Origin: Alphaproteobacteria bacterium
GTDB taxonomy: Bacteria; Pseudomonadota; Alphaproteobacteria; Micropepsales; Micropepsaceae
Assembly (NCBI GenBank): GCA_003246795.1
Contig: QKCS01000139.1
Span: forward strand, 1-6,816
Length of the DNA stretch: 6,816 nucleotides
Direction of reading: 5' to 3'
Positions 6,175 to 6,816 of the stretch are shown piece after piece. The translations under genes were made by a program, and so were the position numbers. Under the pieces are notes generated by a model. The model ran no database searches. It was not told the DNA's origin and worked only from the letters and a program-made list of their open reading frames with translations. Each line of letters opens with the position of its first letter. Positions within the stretch are counted from its first letter, which is position 1.

Positions 6175-6816
6175 ATGACCGTTCTCACGCCCCGCGAAAT
6201 CGTCGCCGAACTCGACCGCTACATCGTCGGCCAAGGCGCCGCAAAACGCGCCGTCGCGATCGCGCTCCGCAACCGTTGGCGCCGCCAGCAACTGCCGGCT
6301 GAGCTGCGTGAAGAGGTCTTGCCCAAGAACATCTTGATGATCGGCCCGACCGGCGTCGGCAAGACGGAGATCTCGCGACGTCTCGCGCGCCTGGCGCAAG
6401 CGCCGTTCCTGAAAGTGGAAGCGACCAAGTTCACGGAAGTGGGTTACGTTGGGCGTGACGTCGAACAGATCGTCCGCGACCTCGTCGAAATCGGCATCGC
6501 CGCGCTGCGCGAACGCCGCCGCCAGGACGTGCAGGGCAGGGCACAACTTGCCGCCGAAGACCGCGTGCTCGACGCGCTCGTCGGCACCAGCGCTGCGGAG
6601 ACAACGCGCGAGTCGTTCCGCCGCAAACTTCGCGACGGCGAACTCGACGACAAGGAAATCGAGGTCCAAGTCGCCGACACCGGCGGCATGCCGGCTTTCG
6701 AGATCCCGGGCATGCCCGGCGCGCAGATCGGCATGATCAATCTCAACGACATGCTGGGCAAGGCGCTCGGCGGCCGCCAGAAGACGCGCCGCATCAAAGT
6801 TTCCGATGCATATGCC
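6175..6816 (+). CDS. hslU: HslU, AAA+ unfoldase subunit of the HslUV protease (partial, 3' end outside window)
   Basis: The first 214 residues are present and the frame is still open at the right edge; the family is about 430-445 residues long, so roughly half is missing. HslU hexamers bind and unfold substrates with ATP and feed them into HslV. Visible are TPREIVAELDRYIVGQ (5-20), ALRNRWRRQQL, Walker A GPTGVGKT (57-64), VEATKFTEVG followed by the pore loop GYVG (90-93), and then the intermediate (I) domain from about 110. In the I domain RRKLRDGELDDKEIE (149-163) is well conserved, followed by a Gly/Met-rich stretch (170-200). Walker B, the sensors and the C-terminal HslV-docking tail lie beyond the window. 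The ATG at 6175 gives the standard N-terminus. Confidence 0.97.
   Translation, partial: MTVLTPREIVAELDRYIVGQGAAKRAVAIALRNRWRRQQLPAELREEVLPKNILMIGPTGVGKTEISRRLARLAQAPFLKVEATKFTEVGYVGRDVEQIVRDLVEIGIAALRERRRQDVQGRAQLAAEDRVLDALVGTSAAETTRESFRRKLRDGELDDKEIEVQVADTGGMPAFEIPGMPGAQIGMINLNDMLGKALGGRQKTRRIKVSDAYA

Overview
The window looks like a chromosomal segment of a GC-rich alphaproteobacterium. This is inferred from strong G/C bias at third codon positions, from a histidine gene order hisB-x-hisH-hisA-hisF placed divergently beside hslV-hslU, and from an HslV that carries a short N-terminal prosegment. I see no mobile element, CRISPR array, tRNA or rRNA, and composition looks uniform throughout.

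Layout from left to right. Positions 68-1618 (minus) encode a CYTH-CHAD protein of the inorganic triphosphatase / polyphosphate-binding type. Positions 1619-1916 are non-coding. This stretch holds a clean inverted repeat with a third related half-site, one exact Pho-box-like heptamer, and a weak hairpin plus T-run just after hisF. Positions 1917-5527 (minus) form a five-gene histidine cluster, transcribed as hisB, an unrecognised membrane protein gene, hisH, hisA and hisF. Positions 5528-5616 are a short divergent promoter region. Positions 5617-6816 (plus) hold hslV and the first half of hslU, which runs off the right edge.

How the genes work together. HisA isomerises ProFAR to PRFAR. HisH and HisF form the glutamine-dependent synthase that makes imidazole-glycerol phosphate (IGP) and AICAR, and HisB dehydrates IGP. 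The last four genes of the cluster are joined by 4-, 4- and 1-base start/stop overlaps, so they are probably translationally coupled. HslV and HslU form the two-component ATP-dependent HslUV protease.

The points most worth a second look are three. The first is the five-helix membrane protein locked into the histidine operon by an ATGA overlap with hisH. The second is the absence of hisE after hisF. The third is the set of YCAAACG half-sites upstream of the CYTH-CHAD gene. Nothing here amounts to a convincing new system. Most of the window is well-known housekeeping machinery.
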